DNA from: Gammaproteobacteria bacterium
GTDB taxonomy: Bacteria; Pseudomonadota; Gammaproteobacteria; Legionellales; Legionellaceae
Reading direction: 5' to 3'
Assembly: GCA_030147855.1 (NCBI GenBank)
Contig: JASBUO010000073.1
Location: forward strand, 1 to 52,394
DNA: 52,394 nucleotides
Numbering within the stretch: the first letter of the stretch is position 1; every line of letters starts with the position of its first letter. The position numbers and the translations under genes are program-made. The notes beneath the pieces were generated by a model. The model saw only the letters and a list, made by a program, of their open reading frames with translations, was not told where the DNA came from and ran no database searches. This document shows, piece after piece, positions 34,977 to 46,396 of this stretch.

Positions 34977-36500
34977 TTAACCTTGCTCTGTTGCTTTAAG
35001 TTTTGAATGCTCAGCTTTTGCAAGCGTTGTACTCACAGATTGGTGCACATAATCAAGCATGGGCTTTGGATAAACCCCCATACCAATCACCATCAATGCA
35101 AGCAAAGCATAAGCGCTTACTTCAAATTTGGATAAGTCTTTTAATGCAGACACGGGCTTATGTACGATAGGCCCAAAAATAACCCGTTTATACATCCAAA
35201 GGGTATAGGCGGCACCAATAATCAAGGTAGTTGCAGCCCAAAAGGCAATCCAGAATCCTGCCTTAATACTGCCTAAAATCACCATAAACTCACCCACAAA
35301 CCCAGAGGTTCCTGGTAAGCCTGCATTCGCCATCGCAAACAACATAAAAAAGGCTGCAAAAACCGGCATAGACTTTACGATACCGCCAAAATCACTGATT
35401 TGTCGCGTATGCATACGGTCATAAATAAAGCCAACACCTGCAAACATTGCACTCGACACAAATGCATGCGAAATCATAATAATGATGGCCCCCTCTAAAA
35501 CCAGCCCGGCACTTTGCAGATTGTTGTCATTTGCCATCACAAACAACACAAAACATCCCAAGGTCACAAACCCCATGTGTGAAATCGATGAATATGCAAT
35601 GAGACGCTTCATATCTTTTTGAACAACAGCCACCAAACCAACATACACCACAGCAATTAAAGATAAAGCTATCATGGTTGGCGCAAAATAATGGCTTGCA
35701 TCAGGCACAATTGGCAAAGCAAAACGTAAAAAGCCATATGCCCCGAGTTTCAATAACACAGCCGCCAGCACAATAGAGCCCCCAGCAGGCGCCTCTGTAT
35801 GCGCATCAGGCAACCAGGTATGCACAGGAAACATCGGTATTTTAATGGCAAAACCAAAGAAAAATGCAATAAATATCAGTATTTGTGCATTCATGGTAAT
35901 CTTTAATGCATACAATGCATCCAAACTAAATGATTTTGCTTGATACCCTAAGTATAAGAAAGCCGCCAACATTAATACCGAGCCAAGGAAGGTATATAAG
36001 AAAAATTTAATTGCTGCATATACTCGATTGTCAGAACCCCAAACGCCAATGATTAAGTACATAGGGATGAGCGTTGCTTCCCAAAACACATAAAATAAAA
36101 TCACATCCATGCTTGCAAATACACCGACAAGCAGCCCTTGCATAATTAAAAAAGCAGCAATGTATTGTGCCACACGACTTTTAATACCTTCCCAGGTTGC
36201 AAGTATCACAATTAAATTAGTAAACACAGATAGTACAATCAAAAGTAGTGATAGCCCATCAATTCCTAAATGATACGAAAGCCCCAGTGATGGCAACCAA
36301 GACAATTGCTCAACGTATTGCATGCCTTCTTTTGCTGCATCAAAGCTCATCAAAAGCGGCACACATAAGGCAAGACTTGCTAAAACGCCCAATAATCCAA
36401 GCCCACGTGCAACATTTGGGCGTGCATCATCACCAACGGCAAAAATTAAACATCCTACCGCAATCGGAAACCAAATTAATAAACTCAGCAGATGCTGCAT
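34977..36500 (-). CDS. nuoM: NADH-quinone oxidoreductase subunit M
   Basis: The 507-residue antiporter-like subunit carries the expected membrane helices. Proton-path residues are visible: the Glu in YVFWEATLIPMYLIIGVWG, the Lys in FGFAIKIPMFPVHTWLPDAHTEAP, and the Lys/His in MKRLIAYSSISHMGFVTLG. Length agrees with E. coli (509). The gap to nuoN is 3 bases and to nuoL 13, so the block is tightly packed. Confidence 0.97.
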   Translation of the reverse strand: MQHLLSLLIWFPIAVGCLIFAVGDDARPNVARGLGLLGVLASLALCVPLLMSFDAAKEGMQYVEQLSWLPSLGLSYHLGIDGLSLLLIVLSVFTNLIVILATWEGIKSRVAQYIAAFLIMQGLLVGVFASMDVILFYVFWEATLIPMYLIIGVWGSDNRVYAAIKFFLYTFLGSVLMLAAFLYLGYQAKSFSLDALYALKITMNAQILIFIAFFFGFAIKIPMFPVHTWLPDAHTEAPAGGSIVLAAVLLKLGAYGFLRFALPIVPDASHYFAPTMIALSLIAVVYVGLVAVVQKDMKRLIAYSSISHMGFVTLGCFVLFVMANDNNLQSAGLVLEGAIIIMISHAFVSSAMFAGVGFIYDRMHTRQISDFGGIVKSMPVFAAFFMLFAMANAGLPGTSGFVGEFMVILGSIKAGFWIAFWAATTLIIGAAYTLWMYKRVIFGPIVHKPVSALKDLSKFEVSAYALLALMVIGMGVYPKPMLDYVHQSVSTTLAKAEHSKLKATEQG

Positions 36501-36513
36501 CTTAACCCCTTCA

Positions 36514-38487
36514 TCATCCCAGCAATAACCAACCTAAGAAAGCTAACAAACCAAGGCCCATAATCGTCATGTAGTGATACACATAACCGCTCTGAACAAC
36601 ACGCCCTTTAACAGCAACCCAGCGAACCAATCGCCCGGTGCCATTCACCATTGCGCCATCAATCAAAGCCCTGTCACCTGCACGGTAAAACAAACGCCCA
36701 AGCCCCTTGCCACCCTTCACAAACAACCAATCATTCAGTGCATCAAACCCATATTTAGCCTCAAGCACCCGATATGGCAATGAGAGCACATATGCGATAC
36801 GGCCAGGCATGCGCGGCCAGACCATATATGCAAGCCATGTCAACACAATACCAGCTAATGTCAACCAGAACACGATCGAATGCGGTGCTTCAAGCGCTGC
36901 CTCAAGCGGCTTTGTAACACCTTCTTCTGCAATCGCTTTTAACACATCGAACTGAGGAAACACCGTCACTGAAGCACCAAGCAATCCGGGCTTCGCAAAC
37001 AACATGGGCTCATATAAAACGTATCCAATCATCACTGATGGAATAGCCAACAATACGAGAGGCAACCAGACAACCCAGGGTGACTCATGCACATGCGAAT
37101 AAGTCTCATCCGACATTCTGGGCTTACCATGAAATGTCATGAAAAATGCTCTAAAAGTATAAATAGCCGTCACCATAGCTCCGATCGCCACACATACATA
37201 GGCATAATGACCACCTGGAATGTGGGCAAACTTCGCTGCTTCAATAATAGTATCTTTCGAATAAAAACCCGCAAATGGAGGTAACGCACATAATGCCAAA
37301 CTACCAATTAAAAACGTGAAGTAGGTCACTGGCATTTTTTTCCATAAGCCACCCATCTTCCGCATATCTTGCTCATGGTGCATTCCCATAATGACAGAGC
37401 CTGCAGCAAGAAAAAGTAAGGCTTTAAAGCACGCATGAGTTAATAGGTGAAAGATACCCGCGCTAAATGCAGAAGCCCCCATTGCAACCATCATATAGCC
37501 AAGCTGTGAAAGCGTTGAATAGGCAACCACGCGCTTAATATCGTTCATGACAATGGCTAGTAGCCCGGTAAATAAAGCTCCCGTCGCTCCAACCACTAGC
37601 ACAAAACTCAATGCTGCCTCTGAATATTCAATTAAAGGTGAAATACGCGCCACCATAAAGACACCCGCTGTCACCATGGTTGCCGCATGAATTAAAGCTG
37701 AGATAGGAGTTGGGCCTTCCATAGACTCAGGTAACCACACATGTAATGGTACTTGCGCTGACTTTCCCATCGCCCCAACAAAAAGCAGTAACGAAATCAC
37801 TGTCACCATAGACCAAGCGCTATCACCCCAAATATTGACTGTTTCCGTAGAAAGGCTCGATGCTTTTGAAAATACCGTTACATAATCGAGGCTGCCAACT
37901 GTCATTAAAAGTAGGGCTATTCCCAAAATAAACCCAAAATCTCCCACGCGGTTCACCAAAAAAGCTTTAAGGCTCCCCTGCAGAGCCGACTCTCGTTCAA
38001 ACCAAAATCCAATTAAAAGGTAAGAGACAAGCCCGACGCCTTCCCAACCAAAAAAGAGCTGCAAAAAGCCATTGGCCGTAACCAGCATCAGCATCATGAA
38101 TGTAAATAAAGAAATATAACTGAAGAAGCGCTGATAACCCGTATCATCTGCCATGTAGCCGATGCTATACACATGCACTAAAAGAGAAACAAACGTTACA
38201 ACTAACAACATAATAGCCGTTAATGGATCAATTAAGAGCCCAATATGAAATGCATATGCAAAAGGCGCTTTAGCACTTGCCCAGGTATAGGCGTTGACAT
38301 TCAATGTCTCATGAGCGCCAAACACTGCCATTGCTACATAAATAGCAGCCACAAATGATACCAAAAGTCCTGCAATAGTTACCGTGTGGGCACCACGACG
38401 ACCAATATTTCGCCCGCCAAATCCTGCGAGCACCGATCCAAACAAAGGGGCTAAAACACAAAGCCAACTTATTTCTAATAGGTTCAC
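36514..38487 (-). CDS. nuoL: NADH-quinone oxidoreductase subunit L
   Basis: The 657-residue protein is the largest antiporter-like subunit, at the tip of the membrane arm. It has the core fold (WEGVGLVSYLLIGFW, GKSAQVPLHVWLPESMEGPTPISALIHAATMVTAGVF, IKRVVAYSTLSQLGYMM) and the extra C-terminal part for the long lateral helix. The start is GTG at 38487, with AAGGAT upstream. The length is slightly above E. coli (613), mostly in the region after residue 500. Confidence 0.97.
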   Translation of the reverse strand: MNLLEISWLCVLAPLFGSVLAGFGGRNIGRRGAHTVTIAGLLVSFVAAIYVAMAVFGAHETLNVNAYTWASAKAPFAYAFHIGLLIDPLTAIMLLVVTFVSLLVHVYSIGYMADDTGYQRFFSYISLFTFMMLMLVTANGFLQLFFGWEGVGLVSYLLIGFWFERESALQGSLKAFLVNRVGDFGFILGIALLLMTVGSLDYVTVFSKASSLSTETVNIWGDSAWSMVTVISLLLFVGAMGKSAQVPLHVWLPESMEGPTPISALIHAATMVTAGVFMVARISPLIEYSEAALSFVLVVGATGALFTGLLAIVMNDIKRVVAYSTLSQLGYMMVAMGASAFSAGIFHLLTHACFKALLFLAAGSVIMGMHHEQDMRKMGGLWKKMPVTYFTFLIGSLALCALPPFAGFYSKDTIIEAAKFAHIPGGHYAYVCVAIGAMVTAIYTFRAFFMTFHGKPRMSDETYSHVHESPWVVWLPLVLLAIPSVMIGYVLYEPMLFAKPGLLGASVTVFPQFDVLKAIAEEGVTKPLEAALEAPHSIVFWLTLAGIVLTWLAYMVWPRMPGRIAYVLSLPYRVLEAKYGFDALNDWLFVKGGKGLGRLFYRAGDRALIDGAMVNGTGRLVRWVAVKGRVVQSGYVYHYMTIMGLGLLAFLGWLLLG

Positions 38488-38491
38488 GTGG

Positions 38492-38797
38492 CTATCCTTT
38501 CAAGTGGTTCATTTCATCAACGGCAATGCTGCCTCGATGACGATACAGTAATAAGACAATAGCAAGCCCAATGGCAGCCTCTGCAGCAGCAACAGTCAGA
38601 ATAAAGAACACAAACGCTTCACCGTGGTGTCCTCCATGGGCTGATGAAAAAGCAACAAAATTTGTATTTACAGCAAGCAACATTAACTCAAGACAAATGA
38701 GTAATGTAATGACATGGCGTCGATTAATTATCATGCCAAACAGGCTGATTGCAAATAAAATTCCACTTAAAATTAAATAATGTGTGACAGGAATCAT
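38492..38797 (-). CDS. nuoK: NADH-quinone oxidoreductase subunit K
   Basis: The 101-residue subunit has three membrane helices ([39 protein letters not shown], and [26 protein letters not shown]) containing the two conserved Glu of the E-channel ([10 protein letters not shown] and AAEAAIGLA). Length is that of E. coli (100). It overlaps nuoJ by 4 bases (ATGA). Confidence 0.96.
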   Translation of the reverse strand: MIPVTHYLILSGILFAISLFGMIINRRHVITLLICLELMLLAVNTNFVAFSSAHGGHHGEAFVFFILTVAAAEAAIGLAIVLLLYRHRGSIAVDEMNHLKG

Positions 38798-39429
38798 ATG
38801 TCTTCTCCTCCTGCTTTTTCAGCTTTCATACTGACAAGCGTGACGCAGTCCTCACGCTTTGTCATGATTTGCTTCACAATATCTTGTCGCTTACCGGGTC
38901 GTGGTACACGATGTGTTAAAGTAATCGCTGCAATAATCGCCACTAACAAAATCATTGCGGCAAGCTCAAACCCTAAAATTTCATCAGTATAAAGCACCAT
39001 TCCAAGCGCTTCTGTATTTGAGACTTTAGTCGGCGCTGTAGTGAGTGATGCGGCTTCACCAAGACTTAATGGCTGCTTGGGAATCGCCTGCGTCAAAAGC
39101 GCAACAAATAAGAAAATACCGAGTAAAGCCCAAGGCAAATAACGCTTTAATGACGCCTTCATGGTTTCTGTATCAATGTTGAGCATCATCACCACAAATA
39201 AAAAGAGCGTCATGACAGCGCCTACGTACACCAAAATAAGCACTAACGCCAAAAACTCAGCTTCTGCAAGCATCCATAAAGCCGCTGCACCAAAAAATGC
39301 CAGTACTAAAAAAAGCACACCTCTCACAGGATTTTTCTGGATAGCCGCAAAAAAACCGGCAACCGTTGTTAATCCTGCAAACATGTGAAAAATAACATTC
39401 AATAACGCGTCGTGCATTTCAGACCCCAT
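38794..39429 (-). CDS. nuoJ: NADH-quinone oxidoreductase subunit J
   Basis: The 211-residue membrane subunit has five hydrophobic helices in its first 165 residues. These include [52 protein letters not shown] with the flexible helix 3 region, which shifts during turnover. The start is ATG 39429, where TGATG joins the nuoI stop; an upstream TTG is not needed. The C-terminal tail is basic and longer than the membrane part requires. Confidence 0.93.
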   Translation of the reverse strand: MGSEMHDALLNVIFHMFAGLTTVAGFFAAIQKNPVRGVLFLVLAFFGAAALWMLAEAEFLALVLILVYVGAVMTLFLFVVMMLNIDTETMKASLKRYLPWALLGIFLFVALLTQAIPKQPLSLGEAASLTTAPTKVSNTEALGMVLYTDEILGFELAAMILLVAIIAAITLTHRVPRPGKRQDIVKQIMTKREDCVTLVSMKAEKAGGEDI

Positions 39430-39929
39430 CAACGATATTTGCTATCAATTTGTCTATCTTCGGCAAGCTTTTGCTCCATTAAGTCGCCCACTGCCAATAA
39501 CTTTTCTTTGGTCATAATATTTTGACCTCGTTCATCCATGTGATAATGATGAATTGGCGTCACAACAATAGAATCAACTGGGCACGACTCTTCACAAAGC
39601 CCACAATTAATACACTTAAACATATCAATGTCGTAACGAGTGGTACGTCGAGAGCCATCCTCTCGTGCTTCCGCATCAATCGTAATTGCAAGTGCCGGAC
39701 AAACCGCTTCACACAATTTACAAGCAATACAACGCTCCTCACCATTAGGATAACGTCTTAATGCAAGCAACCCACGAAACCTTGGAGACAGCGGTGTTTT
39801 TTCTTCTGGGAATTGTATGGTTATTTTTTTCTTGAAAAAATAACGCCCAGTAACACGCAGCCCTGCCAAAAGCTCAAGCAATAAAAAACTTTTTACATAA
39901 TGCTTTACATAACGGGAAATGCTTTTCAT
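39429..39929 (-). CDS. nuoI: NADH-quinone oxidoreductase subunit I
   Basis: The 166-residue peripheral subunit carries the two 4Fe-4S clusters N6a and N6b. The motifs are [16 protein letters not shown] and [19 protein letters not shown], each with four Cys. An amphipathic N-terminal part ([18 protein letters not shown]) anchors it on the membrane arm. Length is that of the family (about 163-180). It lies 19 bases after nuoH. Confidence 0.96.
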   Translation of the reverse strand: MKSISRYVKHYVKSFLLLELLAGLRVTGRYFFKKKITIQFPEEKTPLSPRFRGLLALRRYPNGEERCIACKLCEAVCPALAITIDAEAREDGSRRTTRYDIDMFKCINCGLCEESCPVDSIVVTPIHHYHMDERGQNIMTKEKLLAVGDLMEQKLAEDRQIDSKYR

Positions 39930-39948
39930 TCCAATAAACCTCTTCTAC

Positions 39949-40974
39949 TTACGAAAACCAAGGGCCGAGTTTTGCAACGACCATCGCGGCTGTCACAATC
40001 ACCCAAACCAAGGTTACAGGAATTAATACTTTCCAACCCAAACGCATCAGCTGGTCATAACGATAACGTGGAAATGTTGCTCTAATCCATAAATAAACGA
40101 AAATAAAAAAGGCAACTTTCAACGCAAACCATACAAGGCCTGGGATAAAGAAAAATAAATCGTTTAAGAAAGGAATCCCCTGAAATGGTGAGAGCCATCC
40201 TCCCAAAAAAAACAAAGTAAGCATTGCAGAAATCAATAGCATGCTTGCATATTCAGCCATGAAAAAAACCATGAATCCCATAGCGCCATACTCAACATGA
40301 AATCCTGCAACAATTTCAGACTCACCCTCAGCTAAATCAAAAGGTGCTCTATTTGTCTCCGCAATACCTGCTATCCAAAAAGCAATAAATAATGGCAGAA
40401 GTGGCACCATCCACCAGTGAGAAACTCCACCTGCTTGTGATAACACAATTTCTGTAATATTCATGCTATTTGCAGCAATCAAAACGCCCACGAGCGCAAA
40501 GCCCATTGCAATTTCGTAAGATACCGTCTGCGCAGCACTTCTAAGAGCACCAAGCATCGCGTATTTTGAATTGGAAGACCAACCTGAAATTAAAATCCCA
40601 TATACTCCAAGGGAGCTCATTGCAAACAAATACAAAACGCCTGCATTCATGTTTGCAAGCACAAGCCCTTGGTCAAAAGGAATAGCAGCCCACCCTGCAA
40701 GTGCCGGCCCAAGCGTATAAAGTGGCGCCGTTACAAATAAAAATTTATTCGAGCGACTGGGCACAATCAATTCTTTTTGAATGAGCTTAAATAAATCTGC
40801 AAAAGGCTGTAACAACCCCCTAAAACCCACACGATTTGGACCAATTCGTAATTGGATATAACCAATTACTTTCCGTTCAGCATAGGTCAAATAGGCTACC
40901 GCAATTAAAAGCGGTAACACAATCACGAGGATCTTGATAATGATCCACAAAAGTAGGCTAACATCCCGTAACAT
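39949..40974 (-). CDS. nuoH: NADH-quinone oxidoreductase subunit H
   Basis: The 341-residue membrane subunit connects the two arms and forms much of the quinone tunnel. Conserved loops are visible: [24 protein letters not shown] near residue 30, [37 protein letters not shown] with the acidic quinone-site residues near 210, and [22 protein letters not shown] near the end. Length agrees with the family (about 325-345). Confidence 0.97.
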   Translation of the reverse strand: MLRDVSLLLWIIIKILVIVLPLLIAVAYLTYAERKVIGYIQLRIGPNRVGFRGLLQPFADLFKLIQKELIVPSRSNKFLFVTAPLYTLGPALAGWAAIPFDQGLVLANMNAGVLYLFAMSSLGVYGILISGWSSNSKYAMLGALRSAAQTVSYEIAMGFALVGVLIAANSMNITEIVLSQAGGVSHWWMVPLLPLFIAFWIAGIAETNRAPFDLAEGESEIVAGFHVEYGAMGFMVFFMAEYASMLLISAMLTLFFLGGWLSPFQGIPFLNDLFFFIPGLVWFALKVAFFIFVYLWIRATFPRYRYDQLMRLGWKVLIPVTLVWVIVTAAMVVAKLGPWFS

Positions 40975-40987
40975 GATTTATCCTAAA

Positions 40988-43351
40988 TTAGCGCTTAATG
41001 GTTATGGAAGCAAAGGCATGACCTAAGTCAACCGTTTCAGACATCGCGCACGGCACCCATACAACGCCTGGTGCAACACGCGCATCACTTTCCAGCGGCA
41101 ATGTTATCTCAATATTACCTTGAGATACAGTAGCCGTTTCACCTAAATCGAACTGCTTGATGGTTTCCGGGTGCACACGAATTAACGCCTTATCTGCAGC
41201 CGCACACGTTTGCAGCGCATCTGCATATCGCACGACAGGGTCTATACGATATAAAGGCCACTCCCCCACTCGCACTAACTCGTCTTGGCTGTGGGGTAAT
41301 GCATCAGGATAAAAGCAATCTGAGGCGGGCGTGTCAGCAAGCGAAAGTGCTGCTTGAACTTCAGTTAGAATTTCTTCGGTTGATGTGTAGTCAAATCCTT
41401 TGCAGTGCAAAATATTACCGAGCACACGTAATATTTTCCAAGCAGGACGTGCAGCACCTAGCGGTGCTGAAACACCCGTAACAGTTTGCCACGTTTTATC
41501 AACATTAATATAAGTGCCTGATGTTTCGCCCGGCAAAGCCATTGGTAAAATAACATCCGCACACTCAAGAATAGACTCAGATTGATACCCCGTTAAGGCC
41601 ACTACAAATTCTGCCGCAAGCATTGCTTGTCTTGCATTTGACGGATTAGCAATATCTAAACTAGGCTCAAGCCCCATCAACACATACGCTTTAAGCTTAG
41701 CAAGTAACGCATCTTGTAATGAAAGGCCTGGTACTTCTTTCGCTTTGCCAAGTGCATCTCGATGCGGCAGCATACCGGAAAGCCATCCGCCTGCACTGTT
41801 TGCACCTGAGGTTAAACGTAGGTGTGTTGCACCACTTAAACGACAAATCCACGTCACCAAAGTGCGTAATATTGCAGCCTCAGGATGATTTTCAAATAAA
41901 GCGCCTGTCACAATCACTGCATTTGGTTTTTTCAGTGCCTTAGCAAGCATTTTAAGCGCTTTATCATTTGTTTTTGGTGCAGTTAACTGCTCAGTTAAAA
42001 CAGCAGGTAGTGCCGCGTCCGACTCTTTATCTTCGAAGAGCTGTAAAAGCAATACCAACTGGGCCACCATGTCATTTGGCGAAACCTTCATCGATGTGAG
42101 AGCTGGCACACACAATTCATAGTCAACAGGATTCATGGTGTAAATCTCGGCACCATTATGATGTGCTTTTCTCAAACGAACGCCCGCTAATGGCACTTCT
42201 CTTAAAAGATTTGCACCCAGCAATAAAATTGAGTCTTGCTTTTCGAGCGCTTCGTAAGGCAATGTACTCGTTGGCATCATCGGCTGTAGCGCTTGGTCAC
42301 GATAGTCAACTGCATGCAAACGATGGTCAAGGTTTTGAACGCCTACGGCACGCATTAATTTTTGAAGCAAGTAAAATTCTTCAAGTGTAGAAGAAGGATG
42401 TGCAAAAGCGGCGCACTGTTCAGGACCATAGCCTTCAATCACACGGCTGAGCCCTTCCGCTGCAAACGTTAATGCCGTTTGCCAGTCGACTACTTCCCAT
42501 TGTCCTTCACGCTTAATCATGGGCTCAGTTAAGCGTGCATCTTTTTGCTTTACGCCCAAATAAGCAAACCGGTCTCTGTCGGATAGCCAAGTTTCGTTCA
42601 ATACATCATGCTCTCTTGGAACCACGCGAATCAGCTCTCCTCGACGCACATGTAGAAACGTATTTGACCCAAGGCAGTCATGCGGCGCAACGCTTTCATG
42701 TTGCGTTAACTCCCACGCTCGCGCTGTAAAGCGCGATGGCTTTGCCGTTAATGCGCCGACAGGACATAAGTCAATAATATTTGCCGAAATTTCAGACTGA
42801 AGGCTGTGTTCAACATAGGTGCCAATTTGCATGTTTTCACCACGCCCCATTCCACCTAATTCTTGAAGCCCCGCAATTTCGTCGCCAAAACGTACGCATC
42901 GAGTGCACTGAATACAACGGGTCATCTCGGTTGCAACTAACGTTCCTAAATTATCATCTTTGACCACACGCTTAGGTTCTGCATATTCAGAAGAATCTGA
43001 GCCAAAGCCCATAGACACATCCTGCAGCTCACACTCCCCACCCTGGTCGCAAATCGGACAATCTAAAGGATGGTTAATAAGTAAAAACTCCATAACTGCT
43101 TCTTGTGAACGACGTGCTGCGTCTGACTGCGTTAACACCTTCATGCCATCTGTAATGGGCGTTGCACACGCCGGCAGTGTTTTTTTTGAATTAATCACTT
43201 CAACCAAACACATACGACAGTTTGCCGCAACAGATAACTTTTTATGGTAGCAAAAGCGTGGAATATGAATACCCGCTTCATCTGCTACTTCAATGATCAT
43301 TTTTCCGTTTTCAACGTCAAACGACTTGCCGTCAATTTCAATGGTTGCCAT
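40988..43351 (-). CDS. nuoG: NADH-quinone oxidoreductase subunit G
   Basis: The 787-residue subunit carries a 2Fe-2S cluster (CYHKKLSVAANCRMC with a following Cys at ACATP) and 4Fe-4S clusters (CDQGGECELQD with the flanking His-Cys, then CIQCTRCVRFGDEI with a distal Cys at LCPVGAL). A molybdopterin-oxidoreductase-like domain with no cofactor follows (about 220-680). Length is between the short and long NuoG types. The extra N7 cluster Cys set of E. coli was not seen. Its ATG lies 2 bases after the nuoF stop. Confidence 0.95.
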   Translation of the reverse strand: MATIEIDGKSFDVENGKMIIEVADEAGIHIPRFCYHKKLSVAANCRMCLVEVINSKKTLPACATPITDGMKVLTQSDAARRSQEAVMEFLLINHPLDCPICDQGGECELQDVSMGFGSDSSEYAEPKRVVKDDNLGTLVATEMTRCIQCTRCVRFGDEIAGLQELGGMGRGENMQIGTYVEHSLQSEISANIIDLCPVGALTAKPSRFTARAWELTQHESVAPHDCLGSNTFLHVRRGELIRVVPREHDVLNETWLSDRDRFAYLGVKQKDARLTEPMIKREGQWEVVDWQTALTFAAEGLSRVIEGYGPEQCAAFAHPSSTLEEFYLLQKLMRAVGVQNLDHRLHAVDYRDQALQPMMPTSTLPYEALEKQDSILLLGANLLREVPLAGVRLRKAHHNGAEIYTMNPVDYELCVPALTSMKVSPNDMVAQLVLLLQLFEDKESDAALPAVLTEQLTAPKTNDKALKMLAKALKKPNAVIVTGALFENHPEAAILRTLVTWICRLSGATHLRLTSGANSAGGWLSGMLPHRDALGKAKEVPGLSLQDALLAKLKAYVLMGLEPSLDIANPSNARQAMLAAEFVVALTGYQSESILECADVILPMALPGETSGTYINVDKTWQTVTGVSAPLGAARPAWKILRVLGNILHCKGFDYTSTEEILTEVQAALSLADTPASDCFYPDALPHSQDELVRVGEWPLYRIDPVVRYADALQTCAAADKALIRVHPETIKQFDLGETATVSQGNIEITLPLESDARVAPGVVWVPCAMSETVDLGHAFASITIKR

Positions 43352-43353
43352 GG

Positions 43354-44631
43354 TTAAACCGCCACACTTGAATGTTTATGCTTAATAAAATAATCAAATT
43401 CTAAATAAAACTGCTTCACAAAGCTTTGGACAGGCCAGGCCGCAGCTTCTCCAAGCGCACAAATGGTACGCCCCTCAATGTTGTCCGCCACGTTTACAAG
43501 CTTCTCTATATCGCCCGGTCTCCCTTGGCCTGATTTGATACGGCCCAATAATCGTACCATCCAACCGGTGCCTTCACGACATGGTGTACATTGCCCGCAA
43601 GACTCTTCCATATAGAAATGCGCTACACGATACAGCACATCTACCATGCAGGTCGTGTCATCCATAATAATCACAGCCCCTGAACCAAGTCCTGAGCCTG
43701 CTCTTTGGATGCTGTCATAATCCATGTCTAATTCCATCATGACATCTCCTGGCAATACAGGCATCGAGGTTCCACCTGGAATCACTGCTTTTAGCCGTCG
43801 GCCATCGCGAAGACCACCCGTTAACTCAAGCAATGTTTTAAAAGGCGTTCCTAGTGGAATTTCGAGGTTCCGTGGGTTTTTCACATGCCCACTCACACTA
43901 AAACACTTTGTACCACCATTATTAGGCTTGCCAAGGTTTAAAAACCAATCACCACCTTTTTCTAAAATGACAGGCACCGATGCAAAAGTTTCTGTGTTGT
44001 TAATCGTTGTTGGCTTACCATAAAGCCCATAGTTAGCAGGAAATGGCGGCTTAAATCGGGGTTGGCCTTTTTTACCTTCTAACGAATTTAACAGTGCTGT
44101 TTCTTCACCACAAATGTAGGCCCCGGCACCCAAATGGTTATAAAGATCAAAATCAAAACCAGAACCTAAAATATTTTTGCCCAACAAACCCGCTGCATAT
44201 GCCTCTTTAATAGCAGCTTCCATTCGCTCGTAGGGTTCCCAGAACTCCCCTCGAATGTAGTTATAACCAACGGTTGCGCCCATGACATAGCCTGCAATCG
44301 CCATGCCTTCGATGAGCTGATGAGGGTTATAGCGTAAAATATCACGGTCTTTACAAGTACCAGGCTCACCTTCATCAGAATTACATACCACATATTTTTG
44401 AACCGGCGAATTACGGTTCATAAAACTCCACTTCAAGCCCGTTGGAAACCCAGCGCCGCCACGCCCACGAAGCGCTGAATGTTTTAACGTATCAATCACC
44501 TCAGCAGGAGGCGTTTGCTCTGCCAACATACGACGCCAAACGCCATAGCCCCCAATTCCCTCATATGTTGATAAGGTCCAAGGATCTTTTAAGTCGAGCG
44601 TTCGATAACATACTTGATTCAATGTAACCAC
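43354..44631 (-). CDS. nuoF: NADH-quinone oxidoreductase subunit F
   Basis: This subunit oxidises NADH and holds FMN and a 4Fe-4S cluster. The NADH/FMN site is [16 protein letters not shown] with the glycine-rich [12 protein letters not shown], and the cluster Cys are in [13 protein letters not shown] with a distal Cys in RTICALGE. The preferred start is GTG 44631, eight bases after AGAGG; a TTG at 44637 is too close to that site. The length (425) is that of the family. It follows nuoE after about 17 bases. Confidence 0.95.
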   Translation of the reverse strand: MVTLNQVCYRTLDLKDPWTLSTYEGIGGYGVWRRMLAEQTPPAEVIDTLKHSALRGRGGAGFPTGLKWSFMNRNSPVQKYVVCNSDEGEPGTCKDRDILRYNPHQLIEGMAIAGYVMGATVGYNYIRGEFWEPYERMEAAIKEAYAAGLLGKNILGSGFDFDLYNHLGAGAYICGEETALLNSLEGKKGQPRFKPPFPANYGLYGKPTTINNTETFASVPVILEKGGDWFLNLGKPNNGGTKCFSVSGHVKNPRNLEIPLGTPFKTLLELTGGLRDGRRLKAVIPGGTSMPVLPGDVMMELDMDYDSIQRAGSGLGSGAVIIMDDTTCMVDVLYRVAHFYMEESCGQCTPCREGTGWMVRLLGRIKSGQGRPGDIEKLVNVADNIEGRTICALGEAAAWPVQSFVKQFYLEFDYFIKHKHSSVAV

Positions 44632-44648
44632 AGCCAAAGCCTCTTTAT

Positions 44649-45146
44649 TTATAGATACCCATCCAACACACTGTCTAGTGCATCCACTGTGAGATTTTCA
44701 TGATAATCTTTATCCACTTGCATCATAGGTGCATTCACACAAGCGCCTAAGCACTCGACAGCACACAAGGTAAAGCGTCCATCTTCTGTTGTTTCACCCG
44801 CACTGACACCCAACTTTTTTTGTAGAGCATCAAAAATAATGCGCGCATCACGCAGTTGGCAGGTAATATTAGTACACACATTAATCGTGTGACGACCGGC
44901 GGGTTTCATACGATACATACTGTAAAATGATGCCACCTCGTATACTTTCACTGACGGCATATCAAGATATGTGGCAACAGCATCCATTGCAGGCTCTGTT
45001 AAATATCCTAAATGCTCCTGAACAAGCATTAAGGCACGCATCACCGCAGACTGTTTCTCTTCAGAAGGAAATTTAGCAACCCATTCATCGATTTCCTTAA
45101 GGCCCTCTTCAGACACAAACTGTTGCATTAATTCAGGCTTATTCAC
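44649..45146 (-). CDS. nuoE: NADH-quinone oxidoreductase subunit E
   Basis: The 165-residue subunit holds the N1a 2Fe-2S cluster in a thioredoxin-like fold. The four Cys are in [13 protein letters not shown] and [15 protein letters not shown]. The N-terminal helical part is normal ([26 protein letters not shown]). The start is GTG 45146, overlapping the nuoD stop by 4 bases, with GGAG nine bases upstream. Confidence 0.95.
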   Translation of the reverse strand: MNKPELMQQFVSEEGLKEIDEWVAKFPSEEKQSAVMRALMLVQEHLGYLTEPAMDAVATYLDMPSVKVYEVASFYSMYRMKPAGRHTINVCTNITCQLRDARIIFDALQKKLGVSAGETTEDGRFTLCAVECLGACVNAPMMQVDKDYHENLTVDALDSVLDGYL

Positions 45147-46396
45147 CTATCAATCTCCCCAAATACAATATCTTGGCTGGCTAAGATAGCAACACCATCT
45201 GCAAGCATATGCCCTCTCACCATTTCATCATACCCTGCTAAGTGAGCAAATCCGGGCGCTCTAATTTTCATACGGTAAGGCTTATTTGCACCATCCGAAA
45301 TCAAGTAAATGCCAAACTCACCCTTCGGCGCTTCAACTGCGCTATACACTTCTCCCGCAGGCAATAAAAACCCTTCCGTAAAGAGCTTGAAGTGGTGGAT
45401 TAACGCCTCCATATCATGCTTCATAGTTTCACGAGGTGGTGGCGTTATTTTATAGTCATCCAACTTAACAGGACCAGGATTTTTGCGGAGCCATGCAATA
45501 CATTGCTTAATAATGGCATTTGACTGACGCATTTCTTCCATACGCACTAAATAACGATCGTAGCAATCACCATTTTTACCGACCGGAATATCAAACTTCA
45601 CTTTGTCGTAGGCAGCATAAGTTTGCTTTTTACGTAAATCCCACGCAATGCCTGAAGCCCGCAACATTGGGCCACTAAAGCCTAGCTGTAACGCATCTTC
45701 TGGTGACACAACACCAATATCAACCGTACGCTGCTTCCAAATACGGTTATCTGTTAATAATGTTTCATATTCGTCAACATAGCCCGGAAAACGCTCCGTA
45801 AACGCTTCCAAAAAGTCGAGCAAACCACCTTGGCGATGCTCATTCATTGCAGCAACTTCACGCTCTGAATGCCAACGCGATGGTTTGTATTGTGGCATGG
45901 TATCGGGCAAGTCACGTGCTACACCACCCGGTCTGTAGTAAGTTGCATGCATTCTTGCACCCGATACTGCCTCATAGCAGTCAAATAAGTCTTCGCGCTC
46001 ACGAAATGCATACAAAAATACGGTCATAGCTCCAATATCAAGTGCTGTTGCACCAACCCAGAGCAAATGATTTAAGATTCGCGTAACCTCATCAAACATT
46101 GTGCGAATATATTGCGCACGTATAGGTGCCTCAACGCCTAGAAGCTGCTCAATTGCACGCACATAAGCATGCTCATTACACATCATTGAGACATAATCAA
46201 GCCTATCCATATAACCAATACTCTGATTATAAGGTTTTGTTTCTACAAGTTTTTCTGTGCCGCGATGCAGCAACCCTATATGTGGGTCCGCTCGTACAAT
46301 GGTCTCACCTTCAAGCTCTAGGACCATCCGTAAGACACCATGCGCTGCAGGATGTTGTGGGCCAAAGTTTAATGTATATTGCTGCAATTCCATCAT
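45143..46396 (-). CDS. nuoD: NADH-quinone oxidoreductase subunit D
   Basis: The 417-residue subunit lines the quinone pocket. Characteristic blocks are [63 protein letters not shown] and the C-terminal [22 protein letters not shown]. Length matches stand-alone NuoD (about 415), so C and D are separate genes here, unlike the NuoCD fusion of E. coli. The ATG overlaps the nuoC stop by 4 bases. Confidence 0.97.
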   Translation of the reverse strand: MMELQQYTLNFGPQHPAAHGVLRMVLELEGETIVRADPHIGLLHRGTEKLVETKPYNQSIGYMDRLDYVSMMCNEHAYVRAIEQLLGVEAPIRAQYIRTMFDEVTRILNHLLWVGATALDIGAMTVFLYAFREREDLFDCYEAVSGARMHATYYRPGGVARDLPDTMPQYKPSRWHSEREVAAMNEHRQGGLLDFLEAFTERFPGYVDEYETLLTDNRIWKQRTVDIGVVSPEDALQLGFSGPMLRASGIAWDLRKKQTYAAYDKVKFDIPVGKNGDCYDRYLVRMEEMRQSNAIIKQCIAWLRKNPGPVKLDDYKITPPPRETMKHDMEALIHHFKLFTEGFLLPAGEVYSAVEAPKGEFGIYLISDGANKPYRMKIRAPGFAHLAGYDEMVRGHMLADGVAILASQDIVFGEIDR